In this document: positions 26,648 to 35,425 of the stretch, piece by piece
Position numbering within the stretch: position 1 is the stretch's first letter
Layout: each line of letters begins with the position of its first letter
Origin: Gp6-AA40 sp035496255
GTDB taxonomy: Bacteria; Acidobacteriota; Vicinamibacteria; Vicinamibacterales; UBA2999
Length of the DNA: 64,000 bases
Direction of reading: 5' to 3'
Assembly (NCBI GenBank): GCA_035496255.1
Contig: DATJEU010000090.1
Location: forward strand, 1 to 64,000
Notes under the pieces: generated by a model
The model's database searches: none
Told to the model about the DNA's origin: nothing
Seen by the model: the letters and a program-made list of their open reading frames with translations, nothing else
Made by a program: the position numbers and the translations under genes

Positions 26648-27433
26648 TTATGAACGGGTGCTGCGATCGCGCAGGATCGCGTTGAGCCACGACTCCAACG
26701 CCCGCAGCGCCTGCTCTTCGCGGGCCGGGGCGGCTCTTGCGCCGGCGGGCTCCTGATCGTCCGGATCGGCCTGACCGGCCTGCGGCGGGTCTGGCAGCTC
26801 GACGTGCGTCACGGACAAACGCAGGAGCCGGTCTTCAGATGCGCCCTGGTCGGTCGTACCGGACAGATGCCGGGGCGGATCTTCAGGCTGGCCCTGGTCG
26901 GCCGCACCGGACAGATGCCGGGGCGGCTCTTCAGACTCGCCGTGGTCAGCCGCGCCGGACAGAGGTAGGGGCGGGTCTTCAGACCTGCCCTGATCATCGA
27001 TCGGCCCAAGCGGCGCATCCGGCAGAAACGACGACGAACCGTCGACGAACTCGGAGGGGATCAGGCCGTCGGGCAGGTCGAGTTCCGACGGCTCGAAGGC
27101 GGGCACCTGGCGCGGCGGCTCGTCGATGCTCCAGTGACGACGGAGTTCTGACAGCACTCTGATCGCCACGAGGTTATCCGGAGCCTCGCGCACGACCTGC
27201 TCCAGCTCCGTTTTCGCGTCGCGGTGCTGCCCCATCTCGATCAACGCCCGCGCGAGCGTCACTCGCGCGGAGCCATAGGTTGGATGTTTCTCGAGACCGG
27301 CGCGACACACGCGCACGGCATCATCGATGCGACCGGCCCGCCGGTATTCCTCGGCGAGCTGGGCGAATGCGATGGACGCCGGGTCATGACTGACCCGGCG
27401 TTCCAGATCTTCGAGACGGAAGCGGTCCGGCAC
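26648..27433 (-). CDS. TPR protein with an in-frame 48-bp repeat array
   Basis: This 261-aa cytoplasmic protein has TPR helices over residues 1-100 (LEDLERRVSHDPASIAFAQL, then EYRRAGRIDDAVRVCRAGLE). A disordered acidic middle and a C-terminal helix (EEQALRALESWLNAILRD) follow. The middle holds about four copies of a 16-residue unit of the form SEEPPRHLSGAADQGQ, encoded by tandem 48-bp DNA repeats. Proteins of this shape are common in Acidobacteriota next to pilus or membrane genes; function unknown. Confidence 0.8.
   Translation of the reverse strand: MPDRFRLEDLERRVSHDPASIAFAQLAEEYRRAGRIDDAVRVCRAGLEKHPTYGSARVTLARALIEMGQHRDAKTELEQVVREAPDNLVAIRVLSELRRHWSIDEPPRQVPAFEPSELDLPDGLIPSEFVDGSSSFLPDAPLGPIDDQGRSEDPPLPLSGAADHGESEEPPRHLSGAADQGQPEDPPRHLSGTTDQGASEDRLLRLSVTHVELPDPPQAGQADPDDQEPAGARAAPAREEQALRALESWLNAILRDRSTRS
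26822..26990. repeat. Tandem 48-bp coding repeats (GTCTGAAGACCCGCCCCTAC family)
   Basis: On the minus strand each unit begins with a version of CTGAAGACCCGCC and continues with CTGTCCGG. About 3.7 units are present, each 48 bp, a multiple of three, so the frame is preserved. The same family core is found inside murB (48178-48232), and it shares the CTGAAG core and CCTCTAC-like ending with the GGCCGACC palindromes. Confidence 0.85.
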
Positions 27434-27451
27434 CGCGCGTATTGTCGCCGA

Positions 27452-28417
27452 TTACTTGACGGTCAGCGTCTTGATTGCCGTCGCTGTGCGTCCGAGTGCA
27501 TCTTCAATAGTCAGCCGAATCGTGTAGGTGTTCGCCGACGGGAAGCTGGTACTGACACTCCCCCCCGTAGCCACAGACCCGTTGCCGAAGTCCCATGTAT
27601 AGCTCACGATGGCGACGCCGTCCGGCGTCTTCGATGAACTGCCGTTGAAGAAAACCGTTTGGCTTGCGGTCGGGTCTGTCGGTGAGATCGTGAACTCAGC
27701 GGTGATCGCCGCCGGCGCTCCCACGCTCACGATTCTCGAAGAACTGCTCGTCAGCCCGGTCGCGCTCGTTACCGTCAGACGCACGTTGTAACTACCCGCG
27801 GCGGCGAATCGATGCGTGACCAGACGCCCAACCCCCGTCGCGCTGTCGCCGAAGTCCCAGGCGTATGTGCAGGAGTCATTACACGGAGCGCCGGCGACCT
27901 TCGTGGCCGACGCATCAAACGTCGCCAGATCCTGAGCTTTCGGGCTGTCCGGAGTAAATGTGAACGACGCATCCGGCACCGCCGGACCGGTGAGCCGAAT
28001 CGACGTGGTGCGTGCAGTCGAATTTTGCGCGTTCTCACCAACGGACGTCGCCGAAATCGTGACGCTGGTCACGTTCTGACTGATATCAGGCGCGGTGAAC
28101 GACACGACCGTCTCACCGCTCGCATTTGTTGTCCCTTCCGTCGCCGATAGCGTCCCGGCCGAGGCACTGAGCTCAAACCGTTGACCCTGCAAGGGCTTTC
28201 CCTGAACATCCTGCGCCACGACCTTGACGAGGGCGACTGACGAACCGTCGCGCGGCAGCACGTCGGGCGTGGCGGTCAGCACGATCGACGTGCCGAATTC
28301 CGAGGGACCTGTCAGCGGGGGCGGACTGTCCTTCGACAACGTGCACGCGGCGCCGAACATCGTCACGAGCGCTGTGGCGATCGCGCCGATGGTGCGGAAT
28401 CGACTGCTGTTGAACAT
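27452..28417 (-). CDS. Lipoprotein with Ig-like and PKD domains
   Basis: From ATG 28417 it is 321 aa (a second ATG lies 9 bp upstream). A signal peptide ends in a lipobox, TMFGAAC, so the protein should be lipid-anchored. An invasin-type Ig-like domain (IVLTATPDVLPRDGSSVALVKV to VTSVTISATSVG) is followed by two PKD domains, each with a YAWDFGDS or YTWDFGNG motif. Such domains build extracellular stalks or bind surfaces and partners. It is the second gene after pilQ on the same strand, with an 11-bp gap to its neighbour, so a link to the pilus or surface adhesion is possible. Confidence 0.82.
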   Translation of the reverse strand: MFNSSRFRTIGAIATALVTMFGAACTLSKDSPPPLTGPSEFGTSIVLTATPDVLPRDGSSVALVKVVAQDVQGKPLQGQRFELSASAGTLSATEGTTNASGETVVSFTAPDISQNVTSVTISATSVGENAQNSTARTTSIRLTGPAVPDASFTFTPDSPKAQDLATFDASATKVAGAPCNDSCTYAWDFGDSATGVGRLVTHRFAAAGSYNVRLTVTSATGLTSSSSRIVSVGAPAAITAEFTISPTDPTASQTVFFNGSSSKTPDGVAIVSYTWDFGNGSVATGGSVSTSFPSANTYTIRLTIEDALGRTATAIKTLTVK

Positions 28418-28428
28418 GGCTCTCATCT

Positions 28429-29097
28429 CTACGAAGCGCGCGTCACATCGCCGAATGTGACGCCGATGGTGCCGGTCACGGTCACTGCGTGACCCGTGAG
28501 ATCTGTTCCGTAAAACGTGATCTTTGCAATCGTCGAAATCATCGGGGGGCAAATTGGCAATGCCGGGTTATTGGGATCAGCAGCACAAATCAGCGAGACC
28601 AGCGGGGCCTCTTTCTTCGCGTTATTTCGTACGAGATCGAATGTCGCCTGGACTGTCTCGCCGGCATTTACCGTGACGGTAAAGGCTCCGTCGAACGCAT
28701 ATGGCACATCAACGCCCTGGGTATTGCGGCCGTCCGATCGCACATACTCGACGTGGTAGCGATTGATCGTTACCGCATTCAAAGCGGATGGCTCTGCCGT
28801 CAGGCCGGCCTGCCCCTGATCTTTGAGAATCGCCGCGAATGTCACCTCGCCAGTGTCATTAATCCAGGTGGCACACGGCTTTTCCGATGAGCATGGATCC
28901 GGTGACGTTATCGTGGTCTGCACGTCGGAAAGAATCGTCTCGCCCTTCTGGGAGCTCGCATCGCCCGGAATACCTTCGAGATCCTCGATGAACAGCTGCA
29001 CGGCCGACCGGCCCTGATCACGGACGTTGCCGCAACCCGACACCAGCAGGGCGAGCATTGAAATGACGATGTTGCGTTGAATCGACTTCACGGTCAC
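28429..29097 (-). CDS. Hypothetical lipoprotein downstream of pilQ
   Basis: This 222-aa protein has a signal peptide and lipobox (MLALLVSGCGN, Cys at about 22). The mature part looks like a single beta-rich domain (FTVTVNAGETVQATFDLVRN, then ITFYGTDLTGHAVTVTGTI) with four further cysteines that could form disulphides. Its base composition is visibly less GC-rich than its neighbours. It starts 10 bp after pilQ, so it should be on the pil transcript. I do not recognise the family. Confidence 0.75.
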   Translation of the reverse strand: MTVKSIQRNIVISMLALLVSGCGNVRDQGRSAVQLFIEDLEGIPGDASSQKGETILSDVQTTITSPDPCSSEKPCATWINDTGEVTFAAILKDQGQAGLTAEPSALNAVTINRYHVEYVRSDGRNTQGVDVPYAFDGAFTVTVNAGETVQATFDLVRNNAKKEAPLVSLICAADPNNPALPICPPMISTIAKITFYGTDLTGHAVTVTGTIGVTFGDVTRAS

Positions 29098-29107
29098 AGC
29101 TCCACGC

Positions 29108-31348
29108 CTACAGGCGCTGAATTCGTGGGGTGATGAAAATCAACAACTCGCGGCTCTGGTCCTCGACCGAATCGCGCTTGAACAGCCAGCCGAGCAGCGG
29201 CAACCGGTAGAGCGCCGGCGTGCGGTCCTGCGACGTCTGCTGCTGGCTCACGTAGATACCGCCGATCACAGTGGTCTCGCCGTTGCTGACGAGCACCTGC
29301 GTCACGGCGCGCTGCGTGTCGATCGGCGGAATGTTGTTGACCTGACGACTGAAGTCGGGCGACGCGTTCTCGACCGAGATGTCCATGATCACCGTGTTCG
29401 CCGCGGTGATCTGCGGCGTCACCTTCAGCGTGAGCGCCGCATCCTTGAACGTCACGGTGACGGTGTTGTTCGATACCGTCTGAATCGGCACCTGAATGCC
29501 CTGGGTGATTTCTGCGGCCTTGTTGTTCTGCGCGAACACCCGCGGCGTCGACAGGATCCGGCCCTGTCCCTGGCTCTCCAGCGCCGATAGCGCGACGTCG
29601 AGGTTGACCGCGCCGTTGACCGACCCGAGCGCGAGGCCGATGGCGCTGCTCGCGCCGCTGACGCCGAGATTCACCGCCGTGTTGGCGGCGTTGTCCTGCG
29701 GATCAGGGGAAGCCGGACCCTGCACGGCTCCGGTGCGGCCCGTGAGGCTGCCCTGATTCGGGAACGCGAGCGGCGTCGTGTTGCCCAGCGCCGTCGACAC
29801 GCGACCGCCGATGCCCCACTGCACGCCCAGCTTTCGCGCAAAGTCGCGTGTCGTCTGGACGATGCGCGCCTCGATCTCGACCTGTGGTTGCGGCACGTCG
29901 AGCGTGTTGAGCAGATCCGCCGCGCGCTGCAGGCGGTCGGGCAGGTCGTTGATGATGATGGTGTTCGTCCGCGGATCGGTCTGTACCGAGCCGCGCTGCG
30001 ACAGCACGGTCGACGTCAGCAGCTTGGTGAGGTCCTCGGCCTTCGCGTAGCTCATGGCGCGCGTCAGCACGCGCAACTCGCCGGAGAGTGCCTGTTCTTC
30101 CGAAAGCTTCCGCCGCTGCGCTTCTTCGTCGGCGAGGACGGTGAGGGGTGCGACCCGCACGATCGTGCCCTCCAGCGTGTAGCCAAGCTTGTTGGCGCGC
30201 AGGATGATGTCGAGCGCCTGATCCCATGGCACGTCACGCAGGGCGACGTCCACGGTCCCCTGGATGCTCGGGTCGATCACCATGTTCAGGCCGCTGATTT
30301 CGGAGAACGTCCGCAACACCGACCGCAAGTCGGCACCCTGGAAATCAAGCGTGATCGGGAACCCGGTGTATTTCTGCGGCTGTCCCGGAGCGCCATTCGC
30401 GGCCGGCACCGGCGGCACGTTCGGCGTCTGTCGAGGTGTCGGAGGATTCGCCTGGACTGGCGCGGTCGGTGCGGGTCCCTGCGCAACAATCGGCGCGACA
30501 GCGGGAGCCGCGGCGCGGGCAGCTGTCCGAGTGGACACCGGCAGGCTGAGCGCCGCAATCGGGTCGGCGGCGTCGTCGAACACCACGGTCAGCGACTGGC
30601 CGTCGGCCGACGATTCCACGCGGTACGGGGCGACGCGCGACAGATCCATGACGACCTGCGTCATCAGCGGTGCCTGGGGATCGAGCCGGATGCTGACGCG
30701 ATCCACCGGCCCCTGCTTCACCGTCGTACTGGTGGCGATGGCGGAGCTGACGTTCGCGAAGTTCAATACGAGGCGGCGCGGGTTGTCGTTTTCCGCGGCG
30801 ACGGTGGTCGCCGACAGCGGACCGGTACCGACCAGCGACACGGCGGTTGCGGCGCCCCGCTTCGACACGTTCAGATCCCGAATCACGGTCGATGGCCCCG
30901 CGGTGCTGATGGCCGTTGACGCCCCGGCCGCGCGTTCGATGCGATCGGCTTCGACGTAGATCACGTTGCGCGAGCTGCGCACGCGCGGGCGCATCGGCTG
31001 CGCGAGCGTCATGTGGATGCGGGCGATCTCCGCGCCGTCCTCGGCATGCGCGCTCTCGACCTGCACGGCCGCGATCGGGTTGCGGGGATCGGCCTCGAAC
31101 GCGTCGGCGAATCCGGATGCGACGATGTCACGCAGTTCGATGACGAAGCTACGCGGGTCCGGCTGGGTCGCAACGTACGGCACCGGGTCGGACGCCTCGA
31201 TCGTGATCACGCTGGATTGCCCGTCGACGCGCGACGCGATGCGCTTCAGCTTCGCGGCGTCTGCTTTGGCTCCGCGCGCCGCCACCGGCGTCATCACCAC
31301 ACCAGCCAGCGCGGCACAGAGCCCGAGCAGCACGAGATGTCTTGTCAT
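29108..31348 (-). CDS. pilQ: Type IV pilus outer-membrane secretin PilQ
   Basis: This 746-aa protein has a signal peptide (LLGLCAALAGVVMTPVAARG), AMIN-type domains (residues ~35-270), a Pro-rich linker, an STN/N0 domain (ITLDFQGADLRSVLRTFSEI), an N1 domain and the C-terminal secretin pore with QGIQVPIQTVSNN and the closing LPLLGWLFKRD and LLIFITPRI signatures. It forms the gated outer-membrane channel for the pilus. It is the last gene of pilMNOPQ and is followed without a visible terminator by two lipoprotein genes. Confidence 0.96.
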   Translation of the reverse strand: MTRHLVLLGLCAALAGVVMTPVAARGAKADAAKLKRIASRVDGQSSVITIEASDPVPYVATQPDPRSFVIELRDIVASGFADAFEADPRNPIAAVQVESAHAEDGAEIARIHMTLAQPMRPRVRSSRNVIYVEADRIERAAGASTAISTAGPSTVIRDLNVSKRGAATAVSLVGTGPLSATTVAAENDNPRRLVLNFANVSSAIATSTTVKQGPVDRVSIRLDPQAPLMTQVVMDLSRVAPYRVESSADGQSLTVVFDDAADPIAALSLPVSTRTAARAAAPAVAPIVAQGPAPTAPVQANPPTPRQTPNVPPVPAANGAPGQPQKYTGFPITLDFQGADLRSVLRTFSEISGLNMVIDPSIQGTVDVALRDVPWDQALDIILRANKLGYTLEGTIVRVAPLTVLADEEAQRRKLSEEQALSGELRVLTRAMSYAKAEDLTKLLTSTVLSQRGSVQTDPRTNTIIINDLPDRLQRAADLLNTLDVPQPQVEIEARIVQTTRDFARKLGVQWGIGGRVSTALGNTTPLAFPNQGSLTGRTGAVQGPASPDPQDNAANTAVNLGVSGASSAIGLALGSVNGAVNLDVALSALESQGQGRILSTPRVFAQNNKAAEITQGIQVPIQTVSNNTVTVTFKDAALTLKVTPQITAANTVIMDISVENASPDFSRQVNNIPPIDTQRAVTQVLVSNGETTVIGGIYVSQQQTSQDRTPALYRLPLLGWLFKRDSVEDQSRELLIFITPRIQRL

Positions 31349-31351
31349 TGT

Positions 31352-31876
31352 TTACTTGGCCTCTTCTGACTGCCGAAGCGTCTTGCGCACTTCGCGCTGC
31401 TTCTGGAGCGAGAGCGGGTCGTTTACCTGCTGAAGGATGACCACGGCATCCGCCGTGATCGTTCGGATCGTACCGTCGAGCAGCTTGTCGCCCGAGCGGA
31501 CGAGATACGACTTGCTGTCGCCACCCTGGAGGATGGCGACCCAACCTTCACGACCCTGCAGTGTGCCCTTGAGCGTGACTTCGGCTGCGCCGAAACCGGC
31601 GAGTCCTCGCGGCCGCGCGCCGTCCGGCGACTTCTGTGAAGCGCTGCCGCGGCGTAGCAGGCTCACGAATGGATCGCGACGCCCGTCGGCAGTGTAGGTG
31701 TAGCCCTGCGGCTCCTGTAACGGATCGGCAGCGGCCGCCGGTGAAGCGGCCGCCGGCGCGGCCGGTGCCGGTGTCGCCGCGGGCGCCTGCGCGTACAGCG
31801 ACACCGCGCCTCCGGCGATGCCAGTCACCACCGCTGCGGCGATGACACGTGACGCGAATCCTGTCAGCCTGGTCAT
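31352..31876 (-). CDS. pilP: Type IV pilus assembly protein PilP
   Basis: Start at ATG 31876 (174 aa), overlapping pilO by 4 bp. There is a signal or anchor helix (VIAAAVVTGIAGGAVSLYAQ), an Ala/Pro linker, the GRRDPFVSLL motif typical of PilP, and a small C-terminal beta domain (EVTLKGTLQGREGWVAILQG ... YLVRSGDKLLDGTIRTI). PilP links the inner-membrane PilNO complex to the PilQ secretin. It is the second protein in the window with this HR-like domain (compare 13158-13682). Confidence 0.88.
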   Translation of the reverse strand: MTRLTGFASRVIAAAVVTGIAGGAVSLYAQAPAATPAPAAPAAASPAAAADPLQEPQGYTYTADGRRDPFVSLLRRGSASQKSPDGARPRGLAGFGAAEVTLKGTLQGREGWVAILQGGDSKSYLVRSGDKLLDGTIRTITADAVVILQQVNDPLSLQKQREVRKTLRQSEEAK

Positions 31877-32481
31877 CGCGCCGCCTTCGCGCCCGGCGCG
31901 GGCGCGGCGCCGGCGGGCGTCTTCAGCAGCACGAACGTCGTCGCCGTGCACTCGGCGGTGATCGTGGCGCTGCCGACCGGCTTCTCGATCGCCTTGATCT
32001 TGATGTCGCCGACGTTGATGATGCGCGGGAACTTACTTACCCGCTCGAGGAACTTGCCAAGGTCGTTGTACTGGCCTTCGAGCTTGAGATCGATCGGCCA
32101 TTCCATATGCAACTGCTTGTGCGCCGAGGCGTGCGGCGTGAAGCCGCGGATCGTCAGATTCGATTCCGTCGCCATGCCCTGCACGCGCCGCAGCAGCTCC
32201 GCGACGTCCTGCTCCTCGGGCAGCTCCCGCGAGAGCTCCGTGAGCTGTCCCTCGAGCGTGGCGACGCGTTTGCGGAACGCCGGCAGTTCGCGCGCAGTGC
32301 GCTGGCCGCGATCGATGTCCGAGCGAATGGATGCGAGCTTGCCCAGGCGCACATTGATATCGGCGCGCCTCGGCTGCGCATACAGGTTCCAGAACACAGC
32401 GGCGCCGATCAGGCCCATGGCGGCGAAGACGCCAACCTGGCCATACCAGGGCAGCCGGCTGAGACTGATGTTGATTGCCAT
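31873..32481 (-). CDS. pilO: Type IV pilus assembly protein PilO
   Basis: This 202-aa protein has an N-terminal membrane helix (residues ~14-33), a coiled coil (VRLGKLASIRSDIDRGQRTA onward) and a ferredoxin-like C-terminal domain with HMEWPIDLKLEGQYNDLGKF, a typical PilO block. It forms the inner-membrane alignment complex with PilM, PilN and PilP. It is separated from pilN by 38 bp. Confidence 0.92.
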   Translation of the reverse strand: MAINISLSRLPWYGQVGVFAAMGLIGAAVFWNLYAQPRRADINVRLGKLASIRSDIDRGQRTARELPAFRKRVATLEGQLTELSRELPEEQDVAELLRRVQGMATESNLTIRGFTPHASAHKQLHMEWPIDLKLEGQYNDLGKFLERVSKFPRIINVGDIKIKAIEKPVGSATITAECTATTFVLLKTPAGAAPAPGAKAAR

Positions 32482-32519
32482 TCCTTCGTAATCCCTATCG
32501 GGGTGGCTCGCGACCCGCT

Positions 32520-33158
32520 TTAGCGCGCCGGTTTCGCCGGTTTCGCCGCGGCCGGCTTGGCCGGGGCCGCATCAGTGGCGGCGCTATCGGGCGTATCCAG
32601 CGTCGCCTTGACCGAGAACTTGATGACTTCCGTGCCGGGCGGCGCGCCGTTCTCCGGATCGGCCTGGCTGTTGACGAGATCGATCGGTTTCTTCAGCAGC
32701 GTGCTCGATCCGAGGTTGGCGACAAAGTCGGAGACGGAGATCAGCGTCGTGGTGCGTCCTTCGATGGTGACGACGTTGCCTTTCTGATCGAGCGAGGTAA
32801 GCCAGAGCGTGTCGGGCATGCTGCGGCTGATGTGGTCGAGCAGTTGCACCGGCACGCTCTGCCCGCGCCGCAGTTGCTGGATGAGGACCACGCGCTGCTG
32901 TAACTGCGCCTGCTGCTGTTCGAACTGGCGGACTTCCGCGAGCAGCGACTTGAGCCGCGCCGCTTCCTGTTGCGCCGCGATGATGTCGCGATCGACCTGG
33001 ACGGATTCCTGACTCAGCGACCAGTACCACCAGCCGATGCCGAGGGCCGAGACCACGAGGATCAGGCTGCAGACGAGCGTCATCCGCGCCGCGGGATCGA
33101 AGGCCAGCGCCTTCTTGGCTTTCTGCCGCTCGACGCCGAGCAGGTTGATGCGGATCAT
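32520..33158 (-). CDS. pilN: Type IV pilus assembly protein PilN
   Basis: This 212-aa bitopic protein begins MIRINLLGVERQKAK, the conserved cytoplasmic PilN motif that binds PilM. A membrane helix (about 30-50), a coiled coil and a periplasmic domain (LWLTSLDQKGNVVTIEGRTT) follow. An Ala/Lys/Pro-rich tail ends the protein. Its start overlaps the pilM stop by 4 bp. Confidence 0.93.
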   Translation of the reverse strand: MIRINLLGVERQKAKKALAFDPAARMTLVCSLILVVSALGIGWWYWSLSQESVQVDRDIIAAQQEAARLKSLLAEVRQFEQQQAQLQQRVVLIQQLRRGQSVPVQLLDHISRSMPDTLWLTSLDQKGNVVTIEGRTTTLISVSDFVANLGSSTLLKKPIDLVNSQADPENGAPPGTEVIKFSVKATLDTPDSAATDAAPAKPAAAKPAKPAR

Positions 33159-34222
33159 CGGTCGCTCACCCGGCGCAGCGCCAGGCCGACGGCCACCGCC
33201 GCGGTCGAAGCGATATCCACCGGATCGCTTGCCAGCTTCGTCGCGTCCCAGGCGATCGTGCGGAAGGGATCGAAGTCCTCTACCGGCGCGTTGAACCGTT
33301 CCTGCAGCGTCGTGCGGAAGCCGTCGACACGCGAGGCACCGCCGCTCAGCATGATCCGGTCGATCTGATCGGACGACGCGCTGGCCTTGTAGAAGTCGAA
33401 CGTCTTCTGGATCTCGAGGAGCACGTTCTCGGTGACCGCGTGCAGCACCGGCCTGGCCTCCTCGAACGTGGCGCCGTCGGTGGGAATCCCCTTCTTCAGC
33501 GCCTCGGCGTTCTCGAACGGCAGGTCGAGCTCTTTCTGGACCGCTTCCGTGTAGGCGTTGCCACCCATCGAGATATCGCGCGTGAAGACCGACTGGTCGC
33601 CCTGGAGGATGTTGATATTGATCGCGCTGGCGCCGGCGTTGAGCAGCACGACGACCTGCGACGGGGTAAGGCCGTAATTCGCTTCAAACGCGTTCTGGAG
33701 CGCGAAGGCGTCGACGTCGACGATCACCGGCGTGCGTCCGGCCTGGGCGATGACGCTGGTGTAGTCGCCGATCTTTTCCTTCTTCGCCGCCACCAGCAGG
33801 ACATCCATGCTGCCCCGCGACTCCGGGCCGGTCCCCGGGTCGAGGATCTGGTAATCGAGATTGACGTCCTGGATATCGAACGGGATGTACTGCTCGGCCT
33901 CCCAGTAGATCGACTCGCCGAGCTCCGACTCGGTCATCACCGGCAGCGTGATCTTCTTGACGATGACCGCGTTGCCGGACAGCGACGCGCAGACTTCTTT
34001 GCCCTTGAAGGTTTTGGAACCGTCGAAGATGCGCTTGATGGCGTCGGCCACGGCGCCTGCGTCGATGATCGCGCCATCGACGATCGAGTCGGGCGGCACC
34101 GGCTGTGCCCCGAACGCGGCCACGCGGAAGCCTTTGCCGGCCGGCTGCAGCTCGACGGCCTTGACGGCACTGGATCCGATGTCCAAGCCGATGACCGTCT
34201 TTGGTTTACGAAACAACGCCAC
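33155..34222 (-). CDS. pilM: Type IV pilus assembly ATPase-like protein PilM
   Basis: This actin-like (FtsA fold) cytoplasmic protein docks to PilN. From GTG 34222 it is 355 aa and begins ALFRKPKTVIGLDIGSSAVK, the usual PilM start. Other signatures are the phosphate-2 region NAGASAININILQGDQ, the SGGASRVDGF block and the C-terminal GLALRR. AGGAG lies 8 bp upstream of the GTG. The frame is open for 89 more codons through a heptamer element; that extension is not conserved and I rejected it. Confidence 0.94.
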   Translation of the reverse strand: MALFRKPKTVIGLDIGSSAVKAVELQPAGKGFRVAAFGAQPVPPDSIVDGAIIDAGAVADAIKRIFDGSKTFKGKEVCASLSGNAVIVKKITLPVMTESELGESIYWEAEQYIPFDIQDVNLDYQILDPGTGPESRGSMDVLLVAAKKEKIGDYTSVIAQAGRTPVIVDVDAFALQNAFEANYGLTPSQVVVLLNAGASAININILQGDQSVFTRDISMGGNAYTEAVQKELDLPFENAEALKKGIPTDGATFEEARPVLHAVTENVLLEIQKTFDFYKASASSDQIDRIMLSGGASRVDGFRTTLQERFNAPVEDFDPFRTIAWDATKLASDPVDIASTAAVAVGLALRRVSDR

Positions 34223-34286
34223 CGTAACACTCCTGTCGAGTTCGTTATCGGCTGAAGCCCGGTCAGCAATACGGGTGTAGAAATTC

Positions 34287-34450
34287 ACAACTCCCAATTC
34301 CCAATTGGTTATCGGCCAACGCCCAAACCGGCATCGAGGCGACGTCGGGACTACGGGGCGACCCGGTTCGGGTCCGATTTTGAGGTCCGGCCGGCGGACG
34401 TATTGGGAGTTGGGCCAGCGAAGTCGTTGGGAGTTGGGACTTTGCAGTTG
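34287..34450. repeat. Heptamer palindrome element, copy 3, in the pilM-rplM divergent gap
   Basis: The left arm has ACTCCCA, ATTCCCA and degenerate units. The right arm has ATTGGGA, GTTGGGC and further GTTGGGA units. The element occupies about half of the 347-bp gap and ends 10 bp before the rplM -35 box. 34223-34286 (the pilM upstream region) shows no other feature. Confidence 0.85.
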
Positions 34451-34460
34451 TCCGGCCGTG

Positions 34461-34489
34461 TTGACAGCCCCAGCAACCGTCCGTATCAT
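34461..34489 (+). promoter_or_regulatory. rplM-rpsI promoter
   Basis: A perfect TTGACA (34461-34466) and TATCAT (34484-34489) are separated by exactly 17 bp. This is the strongest sigma-70-type promoter I see in the window and lies 80 bp upstream of rplM. Confidence 0.8.
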
Positions 34490-34510
34490 TGGGGTTTGCG
34501 GTTGTAAGTC

Positions 34511-34547
34511 AGGTCGGGACAGATCCGGAGTGTCCGGACTGGGACCT
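34511..34547 (+). promoter_or_regulatory. Stem-loop in the rplM leader (possible L13 autoregulatory RNA)
   Basis: AGGTC (34511-34515) can pair with GACCT (34543-34547). Inside, CAG-A-TCCGGA pairs with TCCGGA-CTG around a GTG loop. The structure lies in the predicted 70-80 nt 5' leader, upstream of the GAAGGA ribosome-binding site. Ribosomal protein leaders often fold this way for autoregulation; that role is inferred from position only. Confidence 0.4.
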
Positions 34548-34569
34548 GTGTCGCGAAGGACCCCTTTTA

Positions 34570-35001
34570 ATGAGTACGTTCGTTCCGAGCGCGAAGAGCG
34601 TCGAACGCCGGTGGCACGTCATCGACGCCAACGGCCAGGTCCTGGGCCGGGTGGCCACGCTTGCCGCGCGCCTGCTCCAGGGCAAGAACAAGGCGGTATA
34701 TACCCCGTTCATCGACACCGGGGATCACGTCGTCATCATCAATGCAGCCACGGTCAAGCTGACCGGCAGCAAGGAAACCGACAAGCTGTATCGCCAGCAC
34801 AGCGGCTACGAAGGTGGCCTGCGTGAGGAGCGCGCCGTTGACGTCCGCAAGCGGCGGCCGGTGCGTCTCGTGGAAGACGCGGTGCGCGGCATGCTGCCGA
34901 AGACGAAAATGGGCAACGCGATGTATCGCAAGCTGAAGGTCTACGCCGGCCACGACCATCCGCACGCCGCCCAGCAACCCACATCCATCGAGGTCGCGTA
35001 A
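34570..35001 (+). CDS. rplM: 50S ribosomal protein L13
   Basis: This 143-aa protein has the conserved RRWHVIDANGQVLGRVATLA start, NAATVKLTGSKETDK, and AVRGMLPKTKMGNAMYRKLK with the closing VYAGHDHPHAAQQP. ATG 34570 is preceded by GAAGGA. It pairs with rpsI in the universal L13-S9 operon. Confidence 0.98.
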   Translation: MSTFVPSAKSVERRWHVIDANGQVLGRVATLAARLLQGKNKAVYTPFIDTGDHVVIINAATVKLTGSKETDKLYRQHSGYEGGLREERAVDVRKRRPVRLVEDAVRGMLPKTKMGNAMYRKLKVYAGHDHPHAAQQPTSIEVA

Positions 35002-35003
35002 CT

Positions 35004-35405
35004 TTGGCTACAGCTCTAAATGGCGAACATTACGCCACTGGCCGCCGCAAGACGTCTACCGCTCGCGTGTTCCTTCGCCCCGGCACGGGCACCATCACCA
35101 TCAACCACCGCGAATTCAACAACTACTTCCCCACCGAGACGCTGCGCATGAACGTGCGGCGGCCGCTCACGCTGACCGAGAACGCCGAGAAGTTCGACGT
35201 GCTCGCCACCGTGGATGGCGGCGGGGTCAACAGCCAGTCGGGCGCCGTGCGGCTCGGAATCGCGCGGGCGCTGGTCGACTTCAACGCCGAACTCCGCAAG
35301 GCCCTCAAGAAAGACGGGCTGCTCACCTCGGATTCGCGCGTCAAGGAACGCAAGAAGTACGGTCTGGCGGGCGCTCGCAAGCGCTTCCAGTTCAGTAAAC
35401 GTTAA
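35004..35405 (+). CDS. rpsI: 30S ribosomal protein S9
   Basis: This 133-aa protein is recognised by YATGRRKTSTARVFLRPG and the C-terminal tail KYGLAGARKRFQFSKR, which reaches the P-site tRNA. It starts at a TTG codon two bases after the L13 stop, so initiation probably depends on coupling. Confidence 0.98.
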   Translation: MATALNGEHYATGRRKTSTARVFLRPGTGTITINHREFNNYFPTETLRMNVRRPLTLTENAEKFDVLATVDGGGVNSQSGAVRLGIARALVDFNAELRKALKKDGLLTSDSRVKERKKYGLAGARKRFQFSKR

Positions 35406-35425
35406 GCGAGAGAAAGGGAGCGAAT

